From contig NZ_CALPCB010000002.1 of NCBI RefSeq assembly GCF_943192895.1, positions 1 to 64,000 on the forward strand: a DNA stretch of 64,000 nt, in the 5' to 3' direction. The notes beneath the pieces are model-generated. The model worked only from the letters and a program-made list of their open reading frames with translations, was not told the origin of the DNA and ran no database searches. The translations under genes and the position numbers were made by a program. Positions 1 to 7,356 of this stretch are shown here, piece by piece. The stretch comes from Veillonella_A intestinalis (GTDB taxonomy: Bacteria > Bacillota > Negativicutes > Veillonellales > Veillonellaceae). Position 1 is the first letter of the stretch. Every line of letters begins with the position of its first letter.

Positions 1-77
<77 letters not shown>

Positions 78-81
78 GATC

Positions 82-113
82 AAAGACATCAACTTAGGTT
101 GGTGTCTTTTTTG
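82..113 (+). terminator. rRNA operon terminator
   Basis: AAGACATCAAC pairs with GTTGGTGTCTT (one G-U) around a TTAG loop, followed by a run of T. It sits a few bases after the 5S end and is a typical rho-independent terminator. Confidence 0.88.
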
Positions 114-500
114 GTATAGCTTCCTATCCGACCAGAAGCTGAGAAAAGTAGTAAACTGCCTTTATAGGGGTAAAAGGGCGAACAAAATCAAATGAATTAC
201 TTAAATCGATATTAAAAACTTCTTAGCAAATGGTTTCAATAAGTGAAAAGCACTAAGAATGTGATAGTTAGAAAAATAAGGCTCTATTAATATTCTTTTA
301 GCTGCTACAACTCTTTTATTTACACTATTTATAATCTTATTGGATATTAGTAGGTTGAATAGGAGGGCAAATTTTTCGCCTCCTAGAGCCTTAGAAAATA
401 CAATTTTATGTGTTTTACTATTAATTTATAGAGGGTCTATGGTAAAAAAATATATGATAGGATGTATTTAAATTCTGAGTTTAAGATATTAAAATAGTGT
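114..500. other. intergenic, no gene found
   Basis: AT-rich spacer between the rRNA operon and tRNA-Trp. No reading frame with a ribosome binding site is seen. The one visible structure is a short hairpin at 361-384, where AGGAGGGC faces GCCTCCT across a 9-base loop, so a GGAGG motif would be paired. No gene follows it. Confidence 0.6.
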
Positions 501-558
501 TTGACATTTTACTCAACTTTTGTTATTATATTCTAGTATCAAGTGTGACTTGATACTA
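501..558 (+). promoter_or_regulatory. tRNA-Trp promoter with overlapping palindrome
   Basis: TTGACA (501-506), a 17-base spacer and TATTAT (524-529) form a near-consensus sigma-70-type promoter. The expected transcription start falls inside a perfect 11-base inverted repeat, TAGTATCAAGT (534-544) and ACTTGATACTA (548-558), with a 3-base centre. The repeat ends 3 bases before the mature tRNA. It could be an operator or a 5' leader hairpin for tRNA processing; the sequence does not decide which. Confidence 0.75.
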
Positions 559-561
559 CAT

Positions 562-637
562 AGGGGTATAGCTCAATTGGTAGAGTAGCGGTCTCCAAAA
601 CCGTTGGTTGTGGGTTCAAGTCCTACTGCCCCTGCCA
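562..637 (+). tRNA. tRNA-Trp (CCA)
   Basis: A complete cloverleaf can be drawn. Acceptor AGGGGTA pairs with TGCCCCT, the anticodon stem is GCGGT/ACCGT, and the loop CTCCAAA has anticodon CCA at 595-597. The T-arm has GGTTCAAGTCC and CCA is encoded at 635-637. A short hairpin terminator follows. Confidence 0.96.
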
Positions 638-641
638 CAAT

Positions 642-678
642 ATAGAAAGCGACCTTAGGGTCGCTCATTCTATTGTTT
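642..678 (+). terminator. terminator after tRNA-Trp
   Basis: GCGACC (649-654) pairs with GGTCGC (659-664), extended by ATAGAA/TTCTAT on the outside, and followed by TATTGTTT. The T-run is modest, so termination may be partial. Confidence 0.6.
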
Positions 679-765
679 AGGCTAGATTAATTCATTTTGA
701 ATGAATTTTAAATTATGCTTGCATTGGATAGTATATTGTGGTATCATATTCGAGTGGTAAGTTAT

Positions 766-842
766 GACTCAGTAGCTCAGCTGGATAGAGCGTTTGACTA
801 CGAATCAAAAGGTCGGGAGTTCGAATCTCTCCTGGGTCACCA
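766..842 (+). tRNA. tRNA-Arg (ACG), copy 1
   Basis: Acceptor GACTCAG pairs with CTGGGTC. The anticodon stem TTTGA/TCAAA encloses loop CTACGAA, giving anticodon ACG at 800-802. CCA is encoded (840-842). Reading CGN codons with ACG requires A34-to-I editing by TadA. Confidence 0.96.
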
Positions 843-870
843 TTTTACTCACATAATTGAAAATTTACAT

Positions 871-947
871 GACTCAGTAGCTCAGCTGGATAGAGCGTTT
901 GACTACGAATCAAAAGGTCGGGAGTTCGAATCTCTCCTGGGTCACCA
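871..947 (+). tRNA. tRNA-Arg (ACG), copy 2
   Basis: A 77-base copy identical to the tRNA-Arg 28 bases upstream, again with encoded CCA. The pair is a local tandem duplication and is probably co-transcribed, since the first clear terminator comes only after this copy. Confidence 0.96.
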
Positions 948-952
948 TTATT

Positions 953-985
953 AGAACCATACGAAAGTATGGTTCTTTTATTTTT
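953..985 (+). terminator. terminator after tRNA-Arg pair
   Basis: AGAACCATAC pairs perfectly with GTATGGTTCT around a GAAA tetraloop, followed by TTTATTTTT. Confidence 0.92.
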
Positions 986-1086
986 ACTTGATAGACATAA
1001 TTCCTTCTCTTTTTATTCGTTATTCTTTAATTAGACAGATGTACCTTCAAAATGCACAAAATGAATTTCTGTTTGTTGATAAAAGA

Positions 1087-1166
1087 TGATATAATATTAT
1101 ATATAAAATGACGGAATGAAATAATTATACAGGAGATACTTTTCAGACTATATTGAAAAGTATCTC
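1087..1166 (+). promoter_or_regulatory. nhaA leader: extended -10 and 13-bp hairpin
   Basis: An extended -10 element, TGATATAAT, lies at 1087-1095 without a convincing -35. About 35 bases downstream, GAGATACTTTTCA (1133-1145) and TGAAAAGTATCTC (1154-1166) form a perfect 13-base stem with an 8-base loop. The stem ends about 10 bases before the ribosome binding site of the first NhaA gene. There is no T-run, so it is not a plain terminator. It may control mRNA stability or translation. Confidence 0.6.
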
Positions 1167-1187
1167 TTTAGAAAGAAGAGGACGCGT

Positions 1188-2354
1188 ATGAGTCAAATCA
1201 AAGCTTTTTTACAGTCTCCCTCTGCTGGCGGTATTCTACTGTTAATTTCTGCAGCTTTAGCCATTGGAGCAGCTAACTCACCATTTTCAGAACAGTATTT
1301 TCAGTTCTTGAAATTCAATTTAGGACCATTCCCAGTTGAATTATGGGTGAATGATGTGCTGATGGCAATCTTCTTTTTAAGTGTAGGCTTGGAAATCAAG
1401 CATGAAATGATTAATGGGGAATTAAATACAAATGCAAAACGGGTATTACCAACTATTGCTGCTTGTTGTGGGGTAATAGTGCCTGCTATTATTTATTTTG
1501 CTTTTAATTATGATAACCCTTTATATCATCGAGGATGGGCTATTCCAACGGCTACGGATATAGCGTTTTCTATTGGTGTTGTATCCTTATTGGGATCGCG
1601 TGTACCTGTTGCGATGAAGGTTCTGCTTACGACGTTAGCTGTAGTTGATGATTTAATTGCTGTTGTAATTATAGCTGCTTTTTATACAGAGAGCTTACAA
1701 TTTTTATACATGGGATTTGGTGTATTAATATTTATTTTGCTAATGATTTTAAATAAGCGAAATATATTCAATCCTTTACCTTATGTATTACTCGGCATTA
1801 TTTTATGGTATTGTATTTTTAAATCTGGCTTGCATGCTACGTTGTCTGGTGTATTTTTGGCTATGACGATTCCATATCGAGCACAGTATAAATCAGGTAA
1901 GTGGATTTCACCAGTAATTCAATGGAATGCAGCGTTGATTAAGTGGATAACTTTTATAATTTTACCTTTGTTTGGTTTTATTAATGCAGGCGTATCATTC
2001 CATGATTTTTCATTCAACGATTTATTCCATCCAGTAGTTCTCGGCGTTTCACTAGCACTCTTTTTAGGCAAACAAATTGGGGTATTTAGTACAGTATTTA
2101 TTTTAGTTAAGGCTAAACTAGTTGATATGCCGGTTCATGCGACTTGGTCTCACGTGTATGGTATAGCTGTTTGTTGCGGGATTGGCTTTACAATGAGTTT
2201 ATTCGTGGACTTATTGGCGTACCCGCCAAGTCATGCGCAAGAGATGGCTAAAATAGGGATTTTCATTGGATCTATTTTATCTGGTTGCATTGGCTATGTA
2301 GTATTACGTTATTTTACGCCAGATGTATCGGAATTAGAAAAGAAAGACTCATAA
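1188..2354 (+). CDS. nhaA: Na+/H+ antiporter NhaA (copy 1)
   Basis: A 388-residue integral membrane protein of the NhaA family. This family exchanges two external protons for one internal sodium (or lithium) ion across the cytoplasmic membrane and so controls internal Na+ and pH. The hallmark transport-site segment TLAVVDDLIAVVI (paired Asp near residue 160) is present, as is the family segment IPTATDIAFSIG that precedes it. About eleven hydrophobic segments run through the protein and the length is normal. The start is supported by AAGAGG six bases upstream. The next gene encodes a close paralogue, so this is a tandem duplication, but a terminator and a new promoter lie between them. Ion preference cannot be read from the sequence. 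Confidence 0.95.
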   Translation: MSQIKAFLQSPSAGGILLLISAALAIGAANSPFSEQYFQFLKFNLGPFPVELWVNDVLMAIFFLSVGLEIKHEMINGELNTNAKRVLPTIAACCGVIVPAIIYFAFNYDNPLYHRGWAIPTATDIAFSIGVVSLLGSRVPVAMKVLLTTLAVVDDLIAVVIIAAFYTESLQFLYMGFGVLIFILLMILNKRNIFNPLPYVLLGIILWYCIFKSGLHATLSGVFLAMTIPYRAQYKSGKWISPVIQWNAALIKWITFIILPLFGFINAGVSFHDFSFNDLFHPVVLGVSLALFLGKQIGVFSTVFILVKAKLVDMPVHATWSHVYGIAVCCGIGFTMSLFVDLLAYPPSHAQEMAKIGIFIGSILSGCIGYVVLRYFTPDVSELEKKDS

Positions 2355-2384
2355 TTTATTTTAGTATTCAATTTAGTAATACTA

Positions 2385-2462
2385 GCTTGCGGAAAAGGCT
2401 CACCATTTTAGAGTGGTGAGCTTCTTCCATTATTGCAAGCCTCTTTTTATTTGCGGTATAAT
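2385..2462 (+). terminator. nested terminator, then promoter for second nhaA
   Basis: GCTCACCA/TGGTGAGC (2398-2405, 2414-2421) forms an inner stem and GCTTGC/GCAAGC (2385-2390, 2435-2440) an outer one. They are followed by CTCTTTTTATTT. The -35-like TTGCAA (2433-2438) overlaps the outer stem and is 18 bases from TATAAT (2457-2462), so the second nhaA gene probably has its own promoter. Confidence 0.75.
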
Positions 2463-2532
2463 ATATTTAGTGTTTATTAATGACGAATTATTAAGCAGTA
2501 TATATTAAATATAATTTGAAGTGAGGGAGTAC

Positions 2533-3702
2533 ATGGAGCGTTTAAAAGAACTATTACATGCACCTGCTACAGGTGGTATACTATTGTTATTAATGTCAAT
2601 TCTTGCAGTAGGCATTGCGAATTCTGGGTGGTCTGAGGCGTATATCTCATTTTTACATCTGATGTTAGGGCCACTATCCGTTGAACTTTGGGTTAATGAC
2701 GTATTGATGGCTATTTTCTTCTTGGGCGTTGGGCTAGAAGTAAAGCATGAAATGCTAGAAGGGGAATTAAACACCCATGCAAAACGATTCTTGCCAACTA
2801 TTGCAGCCCTTATGGGGGTACTCGCACCAGCGTTGGTATATGCAGCCTTTAATTATAGTGATGCAGAATTATTGCGTGGTTGGGCGATTCCAACAGCTAC
2901 TGATATTGCCTTTTCTATAGGTATTATTTCATTAGTAGGTACGCGGGCGCCCTTGGCGGCTAAAGTGTTTTTAACAACTTTGGCGGTGGTAGATGATTTA
3001 ATAGCAGTTATTATTATTGCTGCGGTGTACACCACAACCTTTAATTTTGCTTTTATGGGTGGGGCGTTAGCCATATTTATTCTTTTATTAATTTTTAATA
3101 AAAAGAATGTAGTAAGCCCTTGGCCTTATGCGATTTTGGGGATTGCCCTTTGGTTCTGTATTTTTAAATCGGGTCTACATGCTACCTTAGCCGGTGTTAT
3201 CTTAGCTATGACAATTCCATCGCGAGTATGGAAAGGGGATAAAGAGATTCTTCCTTTAAATCAATGGCATCATGCATTGGCTTTATGGATTACTTTCTTA
3301 ATTGTGCCTCTATTTGGTTTTGTAAATGCAGGTGTATCATTTGGCGATTTCCAGAGTAGTGACTTATTTCATCCTGTTGTGTTAGGGATTGCTTTAGGCT
3401 TGTTTTTAGGTAAGCAGATTGGTATTTTTGGCATTATGCTAGTATTGGTAAAATCTAAATTAGTAAAACTACCAAATCAGTTGACTTGGACACATATGTA
3501 TGGTGTAGCACTTTGTTGTGGTGTAGGCTTTACTATGAGTCTATTTGTTAATTTATTAGCGTTAGAGCCAGGACATACTCAAGAATTAGCTAAAGTAGGT
3601 ATCTTCCTAGGTTCTATCGTATCTGGCGTATTGGGCTATGTAGTTCTTCGTTATGTAGCGCCAGAATGTGAAGTTATTGAAACAGATGATTTTTATGAGT
3701 AA
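2533..3702 (+). CDS. nhaA: Na+/H+ antiporter NhaA (copy 2)
   Basis: A second NhaA-family antiporter of 389 residues, very similar to its neighbour along its whole length. It has the same transport-site motif TLAVVDDLIAVII and the same multi-helix pattern. The ATG at 2533 is preferred over the GTG at 2521: it aligns residue for residue with the N-terminus of copy 1, and GTGAGGGAG just before it serves as the ribosome binding site. The independent promoter suggests the two copies respond to different conditions, for example different pH or sodium ranges; this is inference. A terminator follows at 3770. Confidence 0.95.
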   Translation: MERLKELLHAPATGGILLLLMSILAVGIANSGWSEAYISFLHLMLGPLSVELWVNDVLMAIFFLGVGLEVKHEMLEGELNTHAKRFLPTIAALMGVLAPALVYAAFNYSDAELLRGWAIPTATDIAFSIGIISLVGTRAPLAAKVFLTTLAVVDDLIAVIIIAAVYTTTFNFAFMGGALAIFILLLIFNKKNVVSPWPYAILGIALWFCIFKSGLHATLAGVILAMTIPSRVWKGDKEILPLNQWHHALALWITFLIVPLFGFVNAGVSFGDFQSSDLFHPVVLGIALGLFLGKQIGIFGIMLVLVKSKLVKLPNQLTWTHMYGVALCCGVGFTMSLFVNLLALEPGHTQELAKVGIFLGSIVSGVLGYVVLRYVAPECEVIETDDFYE

Positions 3703-3769
3703 GGTGTGCTTATTTAAATAATATTTTGCAATTGCTGATAAGTTAGAATCATATAGTAAGTTCGTAATA

Positions 3770-3826
3770 AAAGAGTTGTTTATCCTAAATTGGATTGTTT
3801 GGGGAAAGCAACTCTTTTTATTTTGA
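3770..3826 (+). terminator. terminator after nhaA copy 2
   Basis: AAAGAGTTG (3770-3778) pairs with CAACTCTTT (3809-3817), with an inner ATCC/GGAT stem, followed by TTATTTT. Confidence 0.85.
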
Positions 3827-3904
3827 AAAAAGTAATCATGGTGGGAAAATTGTTTGAATTAAGCCTAAAAAGTGGTGACAAGTATTGCTTAAAAGGGGCA
3901 AATT

Positions 3905-3933
3905 TTGACAAAAAGCCCAAAATACGGTAAAAT
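3905..3933 (+). promoter_or_regulatory. promoter of the PG-binding/3D gene
   Basis: TTGACA (3905-3910), a 17-base spacer and TAAAAT (3928-3933): a strong sigma-70-type promoter 30 bases before the gene start. Confidence 0.85.
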
Positions 3934-3963
3934 AGTGTTGCATTTAGATACGAGGTGGAAATA

Positions 3964-4782
3964 TTGAGAAAACTTAGAATAGTGACAGTTCTCTTGACGT
4001 TTCTAATGGCTTGTACATCTGTTGTACTAGCCGATGTAGGACGCGGTGATCGCGGTAGTGAGGTGCAACTTGTTCAGCGTTTGATGATAACGCAGGGGTA
4101 CCTTGTAGACCAAGCTGATGGTATTTTCGGCAATAATACAGAATATGCAGTACGCGCATTTCAATCACAAATGGGCTTATCTGCTACTGGCCGAGTTGAT
4201 GGTGATACCTTAGCAGCGATGAAAGAGAACAATAAGCTGTTTGCAGCAGCGCAACAGTCTCGCAATGTGCGCAATAACGTGGAAGTTTCCCGTTTTGGCG
4301 ATCGAGGCCGCTCTGTCTCTGACTTGCAAACTCGTTTAGCCAGCAGTGGTTTTTCACCAGGTTCCATTGATGGTATCTTTGGTCAAGGAACAGCTAGCGC
4401 TTTAAAACGCTTTCAAGAAGCTAATGGCTTAACTGTAACTGGTGAAGTAGATAGTGAGACAATGACGTTGCTTTCTCAGCAACCAGGCGTTCCTACAGAG
4501 TATAAGAAAGCTCTGACAATGAACGCTACTGCCTATTCAGCATATGATCCAGGTAATACAGCTTACACAGCTCGTGGTAATTTATTAAAACGAGGCTATG
4601 TATCTGTTGATCCTGATGTGATTCCTTTAGGCACAGCTGTATACGTAGAAGGATATGGCTATGCGGTAGCTGATGATACAGGTGGCAGTATTATAGGTAA
4701 TCGTATCGACTTAGCCATGGATTCGCATGGTGAGGCCATTCAATTTGGTCGTCAAACGGTTACGGTATATGTATTAGATTAA
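3964..4782 (+). CDS. secreted peptidoglycan-binding 3D-domain protein
   Basis: A 272-residue exported protein. It has a signal peptide (about residues 1-23, ending near VVLA), then two PG_binding_1 repeats (about 25-85 and 105-165, each with a DG.FG...A...FQ pattern), then a C-terminal 3D (Asp-Asp-Asp) domain. The 3D domain shows the conserved aspartates in ADDTGG, NRIDLAMD and the FGRQ turn. 3D domains occur in Firmicute wall enzymes of the YabE/Rpf-Sps type and resemble the catalytic part of MltA lytic transglycosylase. A role in peptidoglycan turnover in the periplasm is therefore likely. The TTG at 3964 is chosen because GAGGTGG lies five bases upstream; the in-frame GTG at 3955 overlaps that site. 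A second 3D protein is encoded at 24758. Confidence 0.85.
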   Translation: MRKLRIVTVLLTFLMACTSVVLADVGRGDRGSEVQLVQRLMITQGYLVDQADGIFGNNTEYAVRAFQSQMGLSATGRVDGDTLAAMKENNKLFAAAQQSRNVRNNVEVSRFGDRGRSVSDLQTRLASSGFSPGSIDGIFGQGTASALKRFQEANGLTVTGEVDSETMTLLSQQPGVPTEYKKALTMNATAYSAYDPGNTAYTARGNLLKRGYVSVDPDVIPLGTAVYVEGYGYAVADDTGGSIIGNRIDLAMDSHGEAIQFGRQTVTVYVLD

Positions 4783-4849
4783 TAGGGATATATTTTAGAG
4801 AAGAGTTAGTACTTGGTAGGTATTTAATTATTAACATCTAAAATGCAGC

Positions 4850-4880
4850 AAAAGCCTTCGATAGGAATCGAGGGCTTTTT
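4850..4880 (+). terminator. terminator after 3D-domain gene
   Basis: AAAAGCCTTCGAT and ATCGAGGGCTTTT pair around a short AGGA loop with a trailing T-run. Confidence 0.9.
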
Positions 4881-4886
4881 GTGTTA

Positions 4887-4902
4887 TACGAACGTTCGAA
4901 AA
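4887..4902. promoter_or_regulatory. probable PurBox (PurR operator)
   Basis: A perfect CGAACGTTCG palindrome (4889-4898) flanked by A/T-rich bases lies about 140 bases before purR. In Bacillus and Lactococcus, PurR binds PurBox elements with a central CGAAC and A/T-rich flanks; here two such cores face each other. Autoregulation of purR is the simplest reading. Confidence 0.55.
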
Positions 4903-4984
4903 ATTTTAGTTCTTAATGTATGGTTTTTTAGGGAAAAGTATATATTTAATACTTATTTTGTGGTATCCTTAAAGAGAGAAAAGA

Positions 4985-5017
4985 GTTGTTGGCTGAGGCG
5001 ACAACGTTATTTTTTTG
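4985..5017 (+). promoter_or_regulatory. terminator-like hairpin in purR leader
   Basis: GTTGTTG (4985-4991) pairs with CGACAAC (4999-5005, one G-U) around a 7-base loop. It is followed by GTTATTTTTTTG, only four bases before the AAGGAGGT ribosome binding site of purR. The layout fits a weak intrinsic terminator or attenuator. Confidence 0.45.
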
Positions 5018-5033
5018 TATAAGGAGGTATACA

Positions 5034-5864
5034 GTGGAAAAAGTGCGACGCGTCGAGCGCATGGTAGCGCTTACTAAACTGTTAGTAGATTCTCCGCAAG
5101 AATTGATATCTTTACGCTATTTTTGCGAATTCTTTGATATTGCTAAATCAACGTTAAGCGAAGATTTAAGTTGTGTAAAAGCATCCTTACAGCATTTTTC
5201 ATTAGGAACCATTGAAACAGTAGCTGGTGTAGCTGGTGGTGTTCGGTTTATACCGTATCGTCAAGGAGAGCGGGCTTTTGCCGTTCTTAAAGAAGTACAG
5301 CAGCGTTTACAAGAACCAGATCGAGTGATTCCTGGTGGTTTTTTATATATGTCAGATATTTTATATGATTGGCATATTACGAGCCGTTTAGGCGAGATTT
5401 TTATGACTCGCTTTGCTGAACGGAGGCCAGATTATATTATGACCGTTGAAACAAAGGGGATTCCTTTAGCGGTCATGGTAGCACGTGCTTTTAATAAACC
5501 TTTAGTTATTGCACGCCGTGATAGTAAGGTAACAGAGGGGTCTTCTATAAGTATTAATTATGTGACCGGATCTTCGCGGCGGATTCAAACTATGTCATTG
5601 ACAAAACGGGCGATTCCACCAAAATCTAGAGTGCTACTCATTGATGATTTTATGAAAGCTGGTGGCACGGCTAACGGTATGAAAGAGTTAGTCACTGAAA
5701 TGGGAGGCACCGTCGTGGGGACTGGCGTTTTAGTAGCAACAGCTTCACCTAGTCCTAAAGTAGTCGGTGATTATGAAGCATTACTCGTGTTAAATGGGGT
5801 TGATGAAACCGCACGGACAGTTGATATTGAACCAGTATATTGCAAGCCTAATGAGGAGGCCTAA
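5034..5864 (+). CDS. purR: pur operon repressor PurR
   Basis: A 276-residue transcription factor of the Bacillus-type PurR family. It has an N-terminal winged-helix domain (about residues 1-75) followed by a type I phosphoribosyltransferase-like domain. The PRPP-binding loop VLLIDDFMKAGGTA is clear. In this family PRPP acts as inducer and the protein represses purine synthesis and transport genes. The GTG at 5034 is chosen because AAGGAGGT lies six bases upstream and the length matches the family (about 280 residues). It abuts glmU with two bases between stop and start. Gene order purR-glmU-prs-pth mirrors Bacillus purR-yabJ-spoVG-gcaD-prs-ctc-spoVC without yabJ, spoVG and ctc. A PurBox-like palindrome lies upstream. 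Confidence 0.92.
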   Translation: MEKVRRVERMVALTKLLVDSPQELISLRYFCEFFDIAKSTLSEDLSCVKASLQHFSLGTIETVAGVAGGVRFIPYRQGERAFAVLKEVQQRLQEPDRVIPGGFLYMSDILYDWHITSRLGEIFMTRFAERRPDYIMTVETKGIPLAVMVARAFNKPLVIARRDSKVTEGSSISINYVTGSSRRIQTMSLTKRAIPPKSRVLLIDDFMKAGGTANGMKELVTEMGGTVVGTGVLVATASPSPKVVGDYEALLVLNGVDETARTVDIEPVYCKPNEEA

Positions 5865-5866
5865 TT

Positions 5867-7246
5867 ATGAAACATATAACATCTTTAATTTTAGCAGCGG
5901 GCAAAGGAACGCGCATGAAGTCTAAACTGCCAAAAGTATTGCATGCTGTTGCTGGTAAGGCTATGGTAGAACGAGTTCTTGATACAGTAAAAACTGTTGG
6001 TACAGAACGTAATATTGTTATCGTTGGCTTTGGTGGTGAAGCGGTGCAAGCTCATTTGGGTGACCAAGCTGAATTTGTAACCCAACATGAACAAAAGGGG
6101 ACTGGCCATGCGGTAAAACAAGCGAAGCCTTTATTGGGCGCCTATGAAGGGACAATTTTATTGCTCTGTGGCGATACACCATTAGTGACCAAAGAATCTT
6201 TAGAAGCTTTATTAGCTGAACATGAGGCTACTGGTGCAGCGGCTACAGTATTAACAGCTCATATGGCAGATCCAACAGGGTATGGTCGTATTATTCGTGA
6301 TGAGGCAACTGGCAAAGTATTGCGCATTGTGGAACAAAAGGATGGTCGTCCAGACGAATTGGCTGTGCAAGAAATTAATACGGGTATGTATGCCTTTGAT
6401 AGTCAAAAATTATGGCCTTGTTTAGAGCAATTAGCTGATGATAATGCACAGGGTGAGTTGTATATTACAGATGTAGTTGGCATTCTTGTAAATCAAGGTG
6501 ACCGTGTAAGTGCCTACATGATGGATAATGAAGAAGAGTCCTTAGGTGTTAACTCGCGTGCACAATTGGCAGAAGCAGAACGGATATTGCGTAATCGTAC
6601 GAACCGCCAGTTTATGGATCAAGGGGTGACTATAATTGATCCTAGTAACACATATATTGCACCGGAGGTTGAAATCGGTGCCGATACAGTGATTCATCCG
6701 GGAACGATTTTAGAAGGGAATACAGTCATTGGCGAAGGTTGTGAAATTGGTCCGCACAGTCGTTTTACGAATGTAGTTGTTGGTGATGGTGCTGTTATTT
6801 ATTTTACATATGCTCATGATTGTGAGGTAAAAGCTGGTGCTGATATTGGCCCATATGTTCATTTACGACCTAATACGGTGATTGGTGAACGTGTTCACAT
6901 TGGTAACTTTGTAGAAGTGAAAAATAGTATTGTAGGTGAAGGCACTAAGTTCCCACATTTATCCTATATTGGTGATAGCGATGTAGGCAGTGGTGTTAAT
7001 ATTGGCTGCGGTACAATTACAGTCAACTATGATGGGAAAATAAAGCATCGTACGCATATTGGCGATGGTGCTTTTGTAGGTTGTAATTCAAACTTAGTAG
7101 CACCTGTATCTATTGGTGATTATAGCTATATTGGAGCTGGCTCAACGATTACTAAAGATGTGCCAAGTAAATCTTTGGCTGTTGGTCGTGCCCGTCAAAT
7201 TGTGAAAGAAAATTGGGTAACTGATGATACATTTAAGAAAAAATAA
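5867..7246 (+). CDS. glmU: bifunctional GlmU (UDP-GlcNAc synthesis)
   Basis: A 459-residue two-domain enzyme. It acetylates glucosamine-1-phosphate with acetyl-CoA and then transfers UMP from UTP to make UDP-GlcNAc, the precursor of peptidoglycan and lipopolysaccharide. The N-terminal uridyltransferase has LAAGKGTRM and LPKVLH (residues 9-27). The C-terminal half (from about 255) shows left-handed beta-helix hexapeptide repeats with the acetyltransferase segment around YAHDCEVKAGADIGPYVHLRP. The length matches characterised GlmU proteins. GAGGAGG upstream overlaps the end of purR, so translation is probably coupled. Confidence 0.96.
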   Translation: MKHITSLILAAGKGTRMKSKLPKVLHAVAGKAMVERVLDTVKTVGTERNIVIVGFGGEAVQAHLGDQAEFVTQHEQKGTGHAVKQAKPLLGAYEGTILLLCGDTPLVTKESLEALLAEHEATGAAATVLTAHMADPTGYGRIIRDEATGKVLRIVEQKDGRPDELAVQEINTGMYAFDSQKLWPCLEQLADDNAQGELYITDVVGILVNQGDRVSAYMMDNEEESLGVNSRAQLAEAERILRNRTNRQFMDQGVTIIDPSNTYIAPEVEIGADTVIHPGTILEGNTVIGEGCEIGPHSRFTNVVVGDGAVIYFTYAHDCEVKAGADIGPYVHLRPNTVIGERVHIGNFVEVKNSIVGEGTKFPHLSYIGDSDVGSGVNIGCGTITVNYDGKIKHRTHIGDGAFVGCNSNLVAPVSIGDYSYIGAGSTITKDVPSKSLAVGRARQIVKENWVTDDTFKKK

Positions 7247-7264
7247 AAAATTTTGATTACTTTT

Positions 7265-7294
7265 TTGCAATGTAGGTAGTAAATAGTATACAAT
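7265..7294 (+). promoter_or_regulatory. promoter of prs
   Basis: TTGCAA (7265-7270), with TACAAT (7289-7294) 18 bases on or TATACA (7287-7292) 16 bases on, in the 110-base gap between glmU and prs. No terminator follows glmU, so prs is probably read from both promoters. Confidence 0.55.
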
Positions 7295-7356
7295 AATAAA
7301 GAATGAGGTTTGCTAGGAGCAACGAAGTTATTAATAAGCAAAAGGGGTATTGAATC

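Noticed and set aside
715..954. 79-codon open frame over the tRNA-Arg pair
   Set aside because: It is the translation of two tRNA genes (repeated DSVAQLDRAFDYESKG-type peptide), a known annotation artefact.
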